52,771 nt of DNA from Dendronalium phyllosphericum CENA369 (GCF_016056275.1 NZ_JAECZA010000020.1:36732-89502), one strand, 5' to 3'. Shown: positions 1 to 10,300, numbered from the stretch's first letter. Made by a program: numbers and translations. The notes: generated by a model not told the origin, from the sequence alone.

Positions 1-392
1 TGAACTTCCTCACCAAGTGGAGGAGACAGTGCTGTGGGCGGGTTTCCCACGCCACTTGCCACAACGGGGGGAACCCCCGCAAGGCAGTGGCTCGACTTGA
101 GGCAACTGTCGTCAACTTCGGAGGGTTCCCCCCGCCCTTGCAAACTTCGGTGGGCGCAGAGGCCACAGAGGTATGAGAGTTTGAGAGGTCTTTTGCATAA
201 ATCCTATAGGAGTTTCAGTCAACGATAGAATCATGCTTTGGGCTGATCGCGAACTCAGGTTAATCCCTAGATGTGGTATTGATTGGGAAAAAATCACGAA
301 ATACTATAACGATCCCGATAAAGTCTTAAAATATTGTTAATTTCGGCCACACTCCTCGACCTTCAACTTACAAGTACCACCCCAGAATCATT
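1..392. other. Intergenic left edge: repeat-derived sequence and a possible gene tail
   Basis: No full gene is visible. Bases 1-180 are G/C-rich, palindrome-rich sequence (segments around GGGGGGAACCCCC and GGAGGGTTCCCCCC) of the kind dispersed through Nostocales intergenic regions. Bases 233-340 can be read as a 35-codon frame, MLWADRELRLIPRCGIDWEK and on to a TAA, with coding-like composition. It could be the tail of a decayed or displaced gene, but I do not recognise the family. The stretch 341-392 is the leader of the GH57 gene. Confidence 0.4.
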
Positions 393-1985
393 ATGGCTAT
401 TGGCTACGTCGCGCTTGTACTCCACGCACACTTGCCCTTCGTTCGTCACCCAGAAAGTGACTATGTGCTGGAGGAAGAATGGCTTTATGAAGCCATCACT
501 GAAACCTACATTCCTCTATTGAAAGTATTTGAAGGCTTAAAGCGAGACGGCATCGACTTTAAAATCACGATGAGTATGACACCTCCTTTAGTGTCGATGC
601 TCCGCGATCCGCTGCTGCAAGAACGCTATGATGCCCACTTAGCCAAGCTAGAAGAACTTACAGAACTGGAAGTCGAGCATAATGCCCACAACGGACATAT
701 TCGTTATCTAGCCGAGCATTACGCTACTGAGTTTAACGAAGCACGTCAGATTTGGGAAAGCTATAAAGGCGATTTGGTGACTGCTTTTAAGCAGTTCCAA
801 GACAGCAATAATCTAGAAATTATTACTTGCGGTGCTACTCACGGCTATTTACCGCTGATGAAAATGTATCCGCAAGCCGTATGGGCACAAATTCAGGTAG
901 CTTGCGAACACTACGAGCAAACCTTTGGACAAGCACCCAGAGGTATTTGGTTGCCAGAATGCGCTTACTATGAAGGTGTAGAGCGGATGTTGGCAGATGC
1001 CGGGTTGCGCTATTTCCTCACCGATGGGCATGGTATTCTTTACGCTCGTCCCCGTCCGCGCTTTGGTACTTATGCTCCAATTTTTACAGAAACTGGTGTT
1101 GCTGCTTTTGGTCGAGATCATGAATCTTCTCAGCAAGTATGGTCTTCGGAAGTCGGCTATCCTGGTGCAGCGGAATATCGGGAATTTTATAAAGATTTGG
1201 GCTGGGAAGCTGAATATGATTACATTAAGCCCTACATCATGCCCAACGGTCAGCGGAAAAATACGGGAATTAAATATCACAAAATTACTGGACGTGGCTT
1301 AGGGCTTTCAGATAAGGCACTCTACGATCCTTATTGGGCGCGAGAAAAGGCAGCCGAACATGCTGATAATTTCATGTATAACAGAGAACGGCAAGCCGAA
1401 CACCTACATGGTATTATGCAGCGTCCACCGATTATTGTTTCGCCCTACGACGCAGAGTTATTTGGGCATTGGTGGTATGAAGGGCCTTGGTTCATTGATT
1501 ATCTGTTCCGGAAATCGTGGTATGACCAAGGAACTTATGCAATGACTCATTTAGCAGATTATTTACGGGCACAACCTACTCAGCAAGTGTGCCGTCCTTC
1601 GCAATCGAGTTGGGGTTACAAAGGATTTCATGAGTATTGGTTGAACGAAACAAATGCTTGGATTTACCCGCATTTGCACAAAGCGGCAGAACGCATGATT
1701 GAGATATCGCACCTAGAACCAGAGGATGAGTTGCAGTGGCGGGCGCTGAACCAAGCAGCACGGGAATTACTATTAGCGCAATCTTCTGACTGGGCATTTA
1801 TTATGCGAACGGGGACAATGGTGCCTTATGCAGTCCGGCGGACGCGATCGCACCTCATGCGGTTCAACAAGCTCTACGAAGACGCGAAAATCGGTAAAAT
1901 CGACAGCAGCTGGCTAGAAAAAGTCGAGTTAATGGATAATATCTTCCCCAACATCAACTATCGTGTCTACCGTCCGTTGACTTGA
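393..1985 (+). CDS. Glycoside hydrolase family 57 protein, probable 1,4-alpha-glucan branching enzyme
   Basis: The 530-residue protein has the GH57 signature blocks in order: HAHLPFVRHPE at residues 11-21, GATHGYLPL around 147, WLPECAYYEG with the likely nucleophile Glu at 189, and SPYDAELFGHWW with the likely acid/base Asp at 353. The C-terminal helical part (from about residue 415) matches the DUF1957-type extension of bacterial GH57 branching enzymes such as Thermus TTHA1902. Such enzymes cut an alpha-1,4 glucan and re-attach the segment as an alpha-1,6 branch, so a role in glycogen structure in the cytoplasm is likely. No signal peptide is seen. The length is normal for the family. The ATG at 393 is kept because conserved sequence starts immediately after it. 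The gene stands alone, with a repeat-rich spacer downstream. An amylase or 4-alpha-glucanotransferase activity cannot be excluded from sequence. Confidence 0.9.
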   Translation: MAIGYVALVLHAHLPFVRHPESDYVLEEEWLYEAITETYIPLLKVFEGLKRDGIDFKITMSMTPPLVSMLRDPLLQERYDAHLAKLEELTELEVEHNAHNGHIRYLAEHYATEFNEARQIWESYKGDLVTAFKQFQDSNNLEIITCGATHGYLPLMKMYPQAVWAQIQVACEHYEQTFGQAPRGIWLPECAYYEGVERMLADAGLRYFLTDGHGILYARPRPRFGTYAPIFTETGVAAFGRDHESSQQVWSSEVGYPGAAEYREFYKDLGWEAEYDYIKPYIMPNGQRKNTGIKYHKITGRGLGLSDKALYDPYWAREKAAEHADNFMYNRERQAEHLHGIMQRPPIIVSPYDAELFGHWWYEGPWFIDYLFRKSWYDQGTYAMTHLADYLRAQPTQQVCRPSQSSWGYKGFHEYWLNETNAWIYPHLHKAAERMIEISHLEPEDELQWRALNQAARELLLAQSSDWAFIMRTGTMVPYAVRRTRSHLMRFNKLYEDAKIGKIDSSWLEKVELMDNIFPNINYRVYRPLT

Positions 1986-2033
1986 AAGACCGACAAAATG
2001 TGGAATAATTAATTACACAATGTTCAAAGCATT

Positions 2034-2056
2034 AGCAAAGTGCTGAGTGCTGAGTT
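2034..2056. repeat. Short tandem heptamer repeat (TGCTGAG type)
   Basis: Two and a half copies of a TGCTGAG heptamer lie just downstream of the GH57 gene, in the run AGCAAAGTGCTGAGTGCTGA plus GT. The identical 22 bases occur at 48610-48631. This is the STRR class of repeat common in filamentous cyanobacteria. Confidence 0.8.
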
Positions 2057-2100
2057 AGCAGTAGAGACGCGATTAACCCAAGTCTTTCCAAGAGTCATTT

Positions 2101-2159
2101 GCTGTAAAGTTTTGAGCAATCGCAATTGTCCTAAAGGGTGTAACTACGGCTGTAAATTT
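2101..2159. repeat. Dispersed 59-nt repeat, copy 1
   Basis: This stretch aligns without gaps to 48657-48715, with 53 of 59 bases identical by eye. The core TTTGAGCAATCGCAATTGTC is exact in both. Both copies follow a TGCTGAG heptamer repeat by a few dozen bases or fewer, so the heptamers and this block seem to form one composite dispersed element. Function unknown. A small palindrome GCAAAGCAGCTTTGC follows at about 2205-2219. Confidence 0.75.
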
Positions 2160-2252
2160 AGCGTACTTTTTTGGGTTGCCTAAAGGGCAGTGAAATGTAG
2201 ACGCAAAGCAGCTTTGCTCGCAATGACTGTAATTAATTTTGTGTAGTTACTT

Positions 2253-2307
2253 AAAAGTAAAAAGGTAAAAGAAAAGAATTTACTTTTTCTTTTACCTTTT
2301 TACTTTT
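2253..2307 (-). terminator. Perfect 23-bp hairpin behind the 344-codon ORF
   Basis: Bases 2253-2275 are the exact reverse complement of 2285-2307, leaving a 9-base loop. The hairpin starts four bases beyond the TAA of the minus-strand gene at 2311. It is A/T-rich (AAAAGTAAAAAGGTAAAAG) and is probably a transcription end or 3' stabiliser. It could serve transcripts from either side, because the GH57 gene converges on it. Confidence 0.7.
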
Positions 2308-2310
2308 GTT

Positions 2311-3321
2311 TTATTCTTGTGTTGGTTTTGGTCGTTTAATCGGTTTAGGGGCGGGTGCTTTTGGTATAGGTTTTGACACTACAGGCGCATCGCCGCTGGT
2401 TTTCTTAATTGGACGTGGTGTTTCTCCAGTACTACGTCTGGGGGGAAATGGTTTTCTACTACCACCACCACCACCACGAGGGCCACCTTTAGCAAATGGT
2501 GGCCTGCGTTTTTTCGGCAATTCAGCGATCGCCTCAGCATTTTCTACTACTAATACGTCAGCTTCTCGCTTGACTTGGAAGTCCCAAAACTTACCCACTG
2601 CTTTAGTAGTCAGCACACCCCGCAGTTTTAGCTTAAAATATTTGGGTTTTTCAGTCGGTTTTCGTGCAGCCTGCTTAATTTTGACCACTAAGCTTTTAGC
2701 GTCAAAAGATTGGTAAACTACTTCACCTCGAACAGAAAAACCACCATCTGGAATGTCAGATGAAGGTGCTAAGTCGCTGATAGTTTCTTCTGGATTGTCA
2801 GTTAAATCTTCATCGGGGGACGGCAATTCTTGTGACCCCGATTCCTTGTCTTCCTCAATGGCATGTTGAGCCAGATTTTCTGGCTCCCAAACGCCTACAA
2901 TTTGGATATGCAAGGTGTCATTTTCTTGCCTTGTGCGTGGATAAACTACCCACAGATGATCTTTTTCGAGGTCTAAATGATTCTTGACTAAACTCATAAT
3001 CCGACCGAGAAGGACGGCGTTGAGTTCTACACCATCTACAGTCAGCAATGTACCTTGAGTAAATTGTTCGCTACTGGCAAGGTAGCGACCCCGGACTAAC
3101 CCAATCGCTCGGTACTGCATCGGTTCGCTGGGAGGTGGAATCGGTTGCTGCCGATTTGCTAAGTTCCCATTTGAGGCAGTTTCGCTAGGGTTAACGGGCG
3201 AATTTTCAAGTTTAGGAGACTGGGTTGCTACTGTATGAACATTAGCGGTTGCCTCTATATTGATTTGAGGCTCGTTGGAGGCATTGGAGGATTCAGGCGA
3301 AGGCATCAGGTCGGAATTCAT
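2311..3321 (-). CDS. Conserved cyanobacterial protein with basic Gly/Pro-rich tail, function unknown
   Basis: I do not recognise a named family. The 336-residue protein has three parts: a low-complexity Ser/Asn/Pro N-terminus (1-70); a central ordered region with a segment starting YRAIGLVRGRY near residue 75 and another with GGFSVRGEVVYQ near 195; and a strongly basic, Pro/Gly-rich tail from about 270 containing RGGGGG and repeated PKP motifs. The basic tail suggests nucleic-acid or protein contact, but this is inference. There is no signal peptide or membrane segment. The ATG at 3321 was chosen over the GTG at 3345 because a strong AAGGAG ribosome site sits six bases before it. The gene converges with the GH57 gene and is divergent from the TPR gene. 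Confidence 0.75.
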   Translation of the reverse strand: MNSDLMPSPESSNASNEPQINIEATANVHTVATQSPKLENSPVNPSETASNGNLANRQQPIPPPSEPMQYRAIGLVRGRYLASSEQFTQGTLLTVDGVELNAVLLGRIMSLVKNHLDLEKDHLWVVYPRTRQENDTLHIQIVGVWEPENLAQHAIEEDKESGSQELPSPDEDLTDNPEETISDLAPSSDIPDGGFSVRGEVVYQSFDAKSLVVKIKQAARKPTEKPKYFKLKLRGVLTTKAVGKFWDFQVKREADVLVVENAEAIAELPKKRRPPFAKGGPRGGGGGSRKPFPPRRSTGETPRPIKKTSGDAPVVSKPIPKAPAPKPIKRPKPTQE

Positions 3322-3700
3322 AAAAACTCCTTGCGGCGGAGACACATCCCAATTGTGGGATTTTACGAAAGCAGATGAAAAGAGCGTTTGTGCGGAGTAA
3401 AGAAAGTATATTTACTTTCCCCAAAGTCACACTAGAGCGCCTCATCCAATCTGCAAGACGCTAAATTTAGCTTTATACCATAAATCTGTAATTTAGCGCC
3501 TTTATACTAGTTTCGGAAGCATATCATAGCTACTATTTTGATGGCTCCTCCTAAAGTCATCAATTACTAGAGCAGCGTAGATAGTTATTTGTTATAAAAT
3601 TCACAGACCATTGGCGGTATTCCGCAAAGTTTTGGAAATTTTTAACTTTCCGATTTATGTAAATAATAATGTCATTAGAGTTCTGGAGAAGTACAAAACA
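3322..3700. other. Divergent promoter region between the Gly/Pro-rich protein and TPR genes
   Basis: About 380 bases separate two divergently oriented starts, so promoters for both must lie here. I see an A/T-rich stretch around 3480-3600 but no confident operator or -10/-35 pair. Confidence 0.4.
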
Positions 3701-4561
3701 GTGTCTCAACCGCGCAACCGTTGGATAGTTCAGGTCATTTTGGTGCTGGCAGTTCTTGTTTTTGTAGGTGTTTCAGTGGTTCCCATAATTGGAGCATTTA
3801 ATAATACGCCATCCACAAACCAGAATAATGGTAGTACTAGAGGTGGTTTAGCTTCCTCTGACCAAAAATCAAAATTGGAAGACGAAGAACGAGGTTATGA
3901 ACTGGTTTTGCAAAGAGAACCAGACAATCAAACTGCTCTCAAAGGCTTATTGCAGGCACGGCTACAACTATTGAGTTTAAAACAAGGAAATATTCAAGGG
4001 GTGATTGAACCTCTAGAAAAACTAGCAAAGCTGAATCCAGAAAATACACAATACGGAGTGTTATTAGCTCAAGCAAAGCAACAAATTGGCGATAAGGAAG
4101 GAGCTGCCCAAGCATACCGCTCTATTTTAGATACAAAACCTGGTGATTTGAATGCTTTGCAGGGAATGGTAGCTCTTTTGCTAAATCAGCAACGCCCAGA
4201 AGCCGCTATTGGCTTGCTGCAAGACACGCTCAAAAATGCAGCTCAAGCAAATACAATTCAGCCTGGAAGTGTAGATACAGTTGCAGTGCAGGTTTTACTA
4301 GGCAACGTTCATGCCTCGCAGAAACGCTACGCTCAAGCTACCTCTGTATTCGACCAAGCAATTAAGAAAGATCCTAAAGATTTCCGTCCCGTTTTAGCAA
4401 AAGCGATGCTCTTGAAACAACAAGGAAAGGTTACAGAAGCAAAACCTTTATTTGATAGTGCTGTGGCTTTAGCTCCTGCCAAGTATAAAGACGAAATTAA
4501 CAAAGCAGCAACCGCTTCTCCTACTCCAACTCCGGCTGCATCACCTGCACCGTCGCCATGA
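3701..4561 (+). CDS. Membrane-anchored tetratricopeptide repeat protein
   Basis: The 286-residue protein begins with a short basic segment and one hydrophobic helix (VILVLAVLVFVGVSVVPIIG, residues 10-29), then a low-complexity linker. Several TPR units follow from about residue 60 to 265, with the recurring pattern of a long helix pair ending in NP or DP (LNPENTQYGVLLAQAK, DPKDFRPVLAKAMLLKQQGK). The tail is a Thr/Pro/Ala run. TPR arrays bind partner proteins, and the single N-terminal anchor would place the repeats at a membrane surface. The GTG at 3701 has GGAGAA ten bases upstream and is preferred over a TTG at 3611, which lacks a good ribosome site. The specific partner is unknown. Roles in photosystem assembly are known for some cyanobacterial TPR proteins, but nothing here proves that. 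Confidence 0.8.
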   Translation: MSQPRNRWIVQVILVLAVLVFVGVSVVPIIGAFNNTPSTNQNNGSTRGGLASSDQKSKLEDEERGYELVLQREPDNQTALKGLLQARLQLLSLKQGNIQGVIEPLEKLAKLNPENTQYGVLLAQAKQQIGDKEGAAQAYRSILDTKPGDLNALQGMVALLLNQQRPEAAIGLLQDTLKNAAQANTIQPGSVDTVAVQVLLGNVHASQKRYAQATSVFDQAIKKDPKDFRPVLAKAMLLKQQGKVTEAKPLFDSAVALAPAKYKDEINKAATASPTPTPAASPAPSP

Positions 4562-4565
4562 GGAA

Positions 4566-4607
4566 ACTGGGGGAGATGAGGGAGATGAGGAAGATGAGGG
4601 AGATAAA
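4566..4607. repeat. Short tandem repeat (GAGATGAGG type)
   Basis: Four imperfect copies of a GGGAGATGA/GGAAGATGA unit fill the gap between two converging genes. The complementary type (CCCTCATCTC) occurs at about 19130-19167. Confidence 0.7.
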
Positions 4608-4619
4608 ACTCTTAACTCC

Positions 4620-5237
4620 TCACGCTCCTTCTATGGCAGCAACTACACCAAAAATTAGAAATAGGCATCCACCAGCAAAGGTGAGTTGGCGTTCTGAGAT
4701 GCGACCCGCAATCATTTTGCCACCGATAACAGCGATCGCGGCACAAATGGCATGTCCTAAAATTGCACCGATTGTTACTCCTATGGGATTATTTCCTGCT
4801 GCTAAAGCAATAGTGGCAATTTGCGTGCGATCGCCCCACTCGGCCATAAATGTTAATAGAAATGCTTCTGTTAAAATTGCCCAGGAACTTTTTTGCTTTG
4901 GTAATTGTAAATCTGCTTGTTTTACTGCTGCTTCTGCTTCTTCTACTACTTCTGTATCACAAGCAGCAGGCATTTTCTTAGCTTGGTACAACAGCCTCAA
5001 ACCAAAGGCAATAAACAAAACTATTTCGGCGTAGTGAATATAATTTTTTGGCAGTAAAGATACTGTTTGTCCTAATAGCACCGAAAGTATGGTCATCGCA
5101 GCTAAAGCGGCTATCACACCAATGAATACCAGCCGCCGGGAGTGGTGCATCGCTAAAATTACGGCGATAAAAAAAGTTTTATCCCCTAGCTCTGAAACTG
5201 TAATTAGTAGTAAACCTGCGGTAAAAGCTGTTAACAC
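4620..5237 (-). CDS. GDT1/TMEM165 (UPF0016) family cation transporter, probable Mn2+ exporter
   Basis: The 205-residue protein has two copies of the family's E-x-G-D-[KR]-[TS] motif, SELGDKTFF near residue 15 and AEWGDRTQI near 130. Each sits in a hydrophobic half of about three transmembrane helices, joined by an acidic/lysine loop (residues 85-115). This is the normal length and two-fold layout. Cyanobacterial members (Mnx in Synechocystis) move Mn2+ out of the cytoplasm, supporting Mn supply to photosystem II and Mn tolerance. The start is a GTG with AGGAG ten bases upstream. A yybP-ykoY Mn2+ riboswitch lies in its leader, which independently supports manganese as substrate. Ca2+/H+ exchange is known for eukaryotic relatives and remains possible. 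Confidence 0.9.
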   Translation of the reverse strand: MLTAFTAGLLLITVSELGDKTFFIAVILAMHHSRRLVFIGVIAALAAMTILSVLLGQTVSLLPKNYIHYAEIVLFIAFGLRLLYQAKKMPAACDTEVVEEAEAAVKQADLQLPKQKSSWAILTEAFLLTFMAEWGDRTQIATIALAAGNNPIGVTIGAILGHAICAAIAVIGGKMIAGRISERQLTFAGGCLFLIFGVVAAIEGA

Positions 5238-5317
5238 TCTCTCAAGCTCCTGAAGAATCGCTAATCGATGTGAAGCTTAATGAGAGTGCAATACTTCACT
5301 AAGCTTCACACTCTTGG

Positions 5318-5446
5318 GTGTGAACTCAGTGAAGGTCTCGCTTCCAAATATTTATTACTCGTCACCTGAACCAGGCTCATCGCCAGTATGTTGATTCAGG
5401 TGTACTGGCTGATAATTTTTGTGCCAGCAGCTACTCCCCTTCTGTT
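5318..5446 (-). promoter_or_regulatory. yybP-ykoY Mn2+ riboswitch in the leader of the Mn transporter gene
   Basis: Read on the minus strand, the leader contains AAGGGGAGTAGCTG (5441 down to 5428), the invariant first internal loop of the yybP-ykoY class. Next come a CTGGC/GCCAG helix, then CACCTGAA (about 5401 downward) pairing with TTCAGGTG, a stem that encloses TCAACATACT. The closing strand is GAGACCTTC (5339-5331), whose CCTTC can pair with the GAAGG at the 5' side to make P1. The same TCAACATACT block is found in the E. coli mntP and alx Mn riboswitches, as I recall them. Downstream, CTTCACT and AGTGAAG (5334-5328 and 5300-5294) plus TTCACAC/GTGTGAA (5324-5318 and 5311-5305) form a long hairpin that uses the 3' strand of P1. 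This looks like the switching element. Confidence 0.88.
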
Positions 5447-5582
5447 TGATAAAAATTGTATATCTGTCTTCAGTAGGAGTCAAGAGAGTATGCAACCGCT
5501 CAATTGATTGGTTAGATCGTGGCGATCGCCCCTAGTCTTTAAGGCAAGTAATTGCAACATCACAAAATCCCACCCTAATAAC

Positions 5583-6578
<996 letters not shown>

Positions 6579-6819
6579 TTAATCGCCTTTTACTATCTCC
6601 AAAATCTTACATTACTTGAGTTACCACTTTGATTGTTTGAGATGTTTTACGGTTATGAAAATCTGAAAAAAGTTTTGGCTTTTAAGAGGCGATCGCCTGA
6701 AGGTAAATGTAACTATCTTTACTTGATTTAATCAAGAAGTTCAATTTAGGTAACGAAATAAAGGATTCTAAATTGCCTAGTTTGAGCCTTATTATCTTGT
6801 CTAAATTCGCAATGAATTT

Positions 6820-7197
6820 TTAAAAGCCTAATACCTGCTTAGATTTTTCCAGTACTTCTTTGGGGCGAAATGGTTTAGTTAGATATAAGTCAGCACCAAC
6901 GTCAATTCCTTTTTGTTTATCAAATTCCTGCCCCTTTGCTGTTAACATTACAATATAGATATCAGTCATTTGCAAGTCGTGTTTAACGGTATGGCAGACT
7001 TCTAGACCACTCATTTTAGGCATCATCACATCGAGAAACACCAAGTTTGGTTTTTCGGTTTTAATAGTTTCGAGGGCTTCTTCTCCATTTCTAGCAGTCA
7101 AAAGTTCAACCCCCCGATCTTCTAATGCTTCTAGGGCTTGTTCCATTAAAATTACGATATTAGGTTCGTCGTCAACAATGAGAATTTTCTGCATCAT
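6820..7197 (-). CDS. Single-domain CheY-like response regulator
   Basis: The 125-residue protein is one receiver domain. It has the acidic pair DDE at residues 9-11, the phospho-acceptor Asp in LVFLDVMMPKMSG near 57, the switch Thr in VMLTAKGQ, and the conserved Lys in YLTKPFRP near 108. There is no output domain, so it must act by protein contact or as a relay intermediate. It lies 108 bases downstream of the hybrid kinase on the same strand and is probably its partner in one transcription unit. Two consecutive Met codons start the frame. The first (7197) is used. Confidence 0.92.
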   Translation of the reverse strand: MMQKILIVDDEPNIVILMEQALEALEDRGVELLTARNGEEALETIKTEKPNLVFLDVMMPKMSGLEVCHTVKHDLQMTDIYIVMLTAKGQEFDKQKGIDVGADLYLTKPFRPKEVLEKSKQVLGF

Positions 7198-7305
7198 ATG
7201 TTTTGGAAAGTGAGAATTGGGGATTAGCGATTGGGTAGACTCTGGGAAAAATTAAAATTTAAAAATTTGGAATTTTATATTTTTAATTAATTAGTCCCCA
7301 AACAA

Positions 7306-10300
7306 TTAGCGATCGGACAGCATAATAAAAAATACATTCTCCAACCCCTTTGCAAACCGTAGGCTTTTCACTAAGTCAGCTTCTTGAGAGAAGATAGAAT
7401 CGATGATGATCGTGTCAGGTTTGGTTGAGAGTGCTTTATTAATGCATTCTTGGGGGTCAGAGGCTTCAATGACGCTGTATCCCTGAGTTTGTAGTACATC
7501 GGATATGATTTTTAAGGTTGAGGCATTTTTATCAACAACCATAACCTTTTTACTCGAAGTGCCCTGAGAAAGCAGCGAGACAATTTCGTTGAGAAGTTTC
7601 TCTGTTTGAATAGGCTTAGTGAGATAGCGATCGATACCAATGTGGTAGCCTCGTTCTTTATTTTCAATAATTGACAGGATGATAATCGGAATCTCTGAGG
7701 TTTTGGGGTCGTTTTTGAGAACAGCCGCCACATCAAAACCGTTGATTTGGGGCATCATCACGTCTAGGAGAATCAAATCGGGACGAGCTATTTTGATTTG
7801 ATGAATTGCATCCATACCATCTTTTGCTTCTCGAACGTTATAGCCTTCGTTTTCTAGTTGTTGGCGGAGCAGTTCTCGAATGTTGGCATCATCATCCACT
7901 ACCAGAATGGTTTTGCGCTTTTCGTTTGGCACGGTATTTGTGGTGATGACGTGTTCTTTGAGCTGTTTAACTAGCGCATCCAGATTCAAATTGGTATTAA
8001 TTTTGTTGTAGCTGGTGTAAATGGGAATAACGAACGAGAAGGTGCTACCTTTTCCTAATTCACTCTCTACCCAGATTCTACCACCGTGATGATCGATGAT
8101 TTGCTTGCAAATTGGCAGTCCTAGTCCTGTACCTTTGGGTTTGTCGGTAAGAGTGTCACCAACTTGGCGGAATTTCTCGAAGACTTTGGGTTGGTCTTCT
8201 AGTGCAATACCAATGCCTGTGTCGATGACGCTAATGCAAACACCGTCGTTGTGTAGTCCAACACGACAAATTACACAACCGGAGTTAGTGAATTTAACAG
8301 CATTGGAAATCAAGTTAATCAGGACTTGCAGCAGACGATTGCGATCGCCGACAATTTGAGGCAGTCTAGATTCAATCTCGCTAATTAGCTGCAAACCGTT
8401 GGTTTCAAACAATCCTGCTGTGGAAGTAGTTGCCCAATCTAGTAACTCGCTGGGGTCGATGGGCTGCATCTGCCATTCCACTTTACCTGCTTCCATCTTG
8501 GCAATATCTAAAACATCATTAATCAGAGAAGTCAGCCGTTCTGCTTCCGACACAATAATGTTGAGATTATTATCCACCCGCTGGATCGTTTTCTGAAGTT
8601 TGCGGTCTTCGGTAGAAAGCATGGGGAACACATCAGTTTCCAGCTTTTCTTTAATAATGGAGGCAAAACCGAGGACAGAGGTCAGTGGTGTCCTGAGTTC
8701 GTGGGAAACTGTGGAAATAAAGTCGGTTTTCATCTGGTCGATTTCTTTTTCCGCCGTGATATCCCGAATCAGCAGCGCCGAACCGAAACAGGTAGCAGGT
8801 TCGTTGACTGTCGCTTTTTTGAAGATAGCGCTTGCCACTGCCTGACCGATACGTTCTTTTGCTAGTGAAACTTCAGCAGCAAATACCTCTTGAGGATGGG
8901 ACTGGGTTTGTTCAATTAAATTTGCTAAACCGGATATTGGCAGTTCCCGATAGTGACCGCTGACGGCGTTAGCTGTCAATCCATGCATAGCTAAAAAGGC
9001 AGGATTGAAGTGAGTAATTTGCCCAGTGGTATCTGCTACCAAAAGACCATCTGCTAAGTTATCCAAAATTGCATTTAAACCTTGCGCTTCTGCTAGGGTA
9101 TTTTGCAGGGCAGCCGTGCGTTCTGCAACTCTCGCTTCGAGTTGTTGATTCAATTGCCGCAGAGCAATTTCTGCTTGTTTGCGGGCAGTGATATCGGTAT
9201 TAATTTTCAGCACCGCGCAGGGTTGACCAAATAAATCCCGTTGTAAAGTCCAGCGGCTCTGAACCACAATCGCTCTGCCGTCACGGGTGATGTGTTGCAC
9301 TTCTCCTTCCCAATTCCCTTGGTGTAATAAGTCTGCCATGATTTCTTCTAAAGGTTTGGGAAAAGTGGTGTTCAAAAATGTGTGAATGTATCGGTCTTTG
9401 ACTTCCTCACGAGTCCAACCATAGAGCCTTTCTGCTCCTTGATTCCAGTAAGAGATTTTTTCATTCATGTCGCGCACCACGATCGCATCGCTAGAATGAT
9501 TTAACATGTCCAACAATCGTTGATTTTCGGCTTCTGCCAGCTTGCGCTCGTGAATGTCGGTGCAGGTGCCAATCCACTCTCGAATACTGCCGTCTTCTTC
9601 CAGTACAGGAGCACCACAAACTGAAAAGTAGCGGTAGATGCCATCCTTGCCCCGCAGTCGGTACTCGGTTTCATAGATACTTCGGTTGGCCACAGCCCGA
9701 TTCCAGTCATCGGCGGAGTGGGCACGGTCATCAGGGTGAATTGGATCGACCCAGCCCCAACCCTCGACCTCCTCTTCAGTCTGCCCCGTATAAGCTATCC
9801 AAGTGAGCATTTCACTGCTAATCCCCAGTCCTTCTGGTGTAGCTCCCCAGACAATCTGTGAGGTGGCAGTTACTAAAGAACGATATCGTTCTTTCAGCCG
9901 TTGATTTTCGGCTTCTGCTAGTTTGCGATCTTGAATATCGGTGCAAGTGCCAATCCACTCCCGAACGCTGCCGTCTTCTTCGATGACGGGGGCACCCCAG
10001 ACCCAAAAGTAGCGATAATTGCCATCTTTGCCGCGAATTCGGTATTCAATTTGATACATACTCCGGTTTGCTACGGCAATACCCCAAGCTTCTCCGGTAT
10101 AGCCGCGATCGTCGGGATGTACGGCATCAATCCAGCCCCCATTCTCAGCTTCAGCTAGACTTTGACCTGTGTAGGCAATCCAGTCTGTCAATTCAAAGCA
10201 AATTCCTTCTGGTGTGCTGACCCAGATAATTTGCGTATTAGCTTTTATCAGAGAACGATATCGGGCTTCGCTCCGTTTTAAGATTTTTTCGGAGTGTAGG

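Noticed and set aside
849-1280. 143-codon minus-strand frame inside the GH57 gene
   Set aside because: Antisense shadow of a well-conserved GH57 region with all motifs in the plus frame.
2306-2716. 136-codon plus-strand frame rich in Gly and Pro
   Set aside because: It lies wholly opposite the 336-residue gene and its composition is the reverse-strand image of that gene's proline/glycine-rich tail. No ribosome site.
4558-5034. 158-codon plus-strand frame overlapping the Mn transporter gene
   Set aside because: Starts in tandem repeat sequence (MRKLGEMREMRKMRE) and then runs antisense to the transporter, which has clear family motifs.
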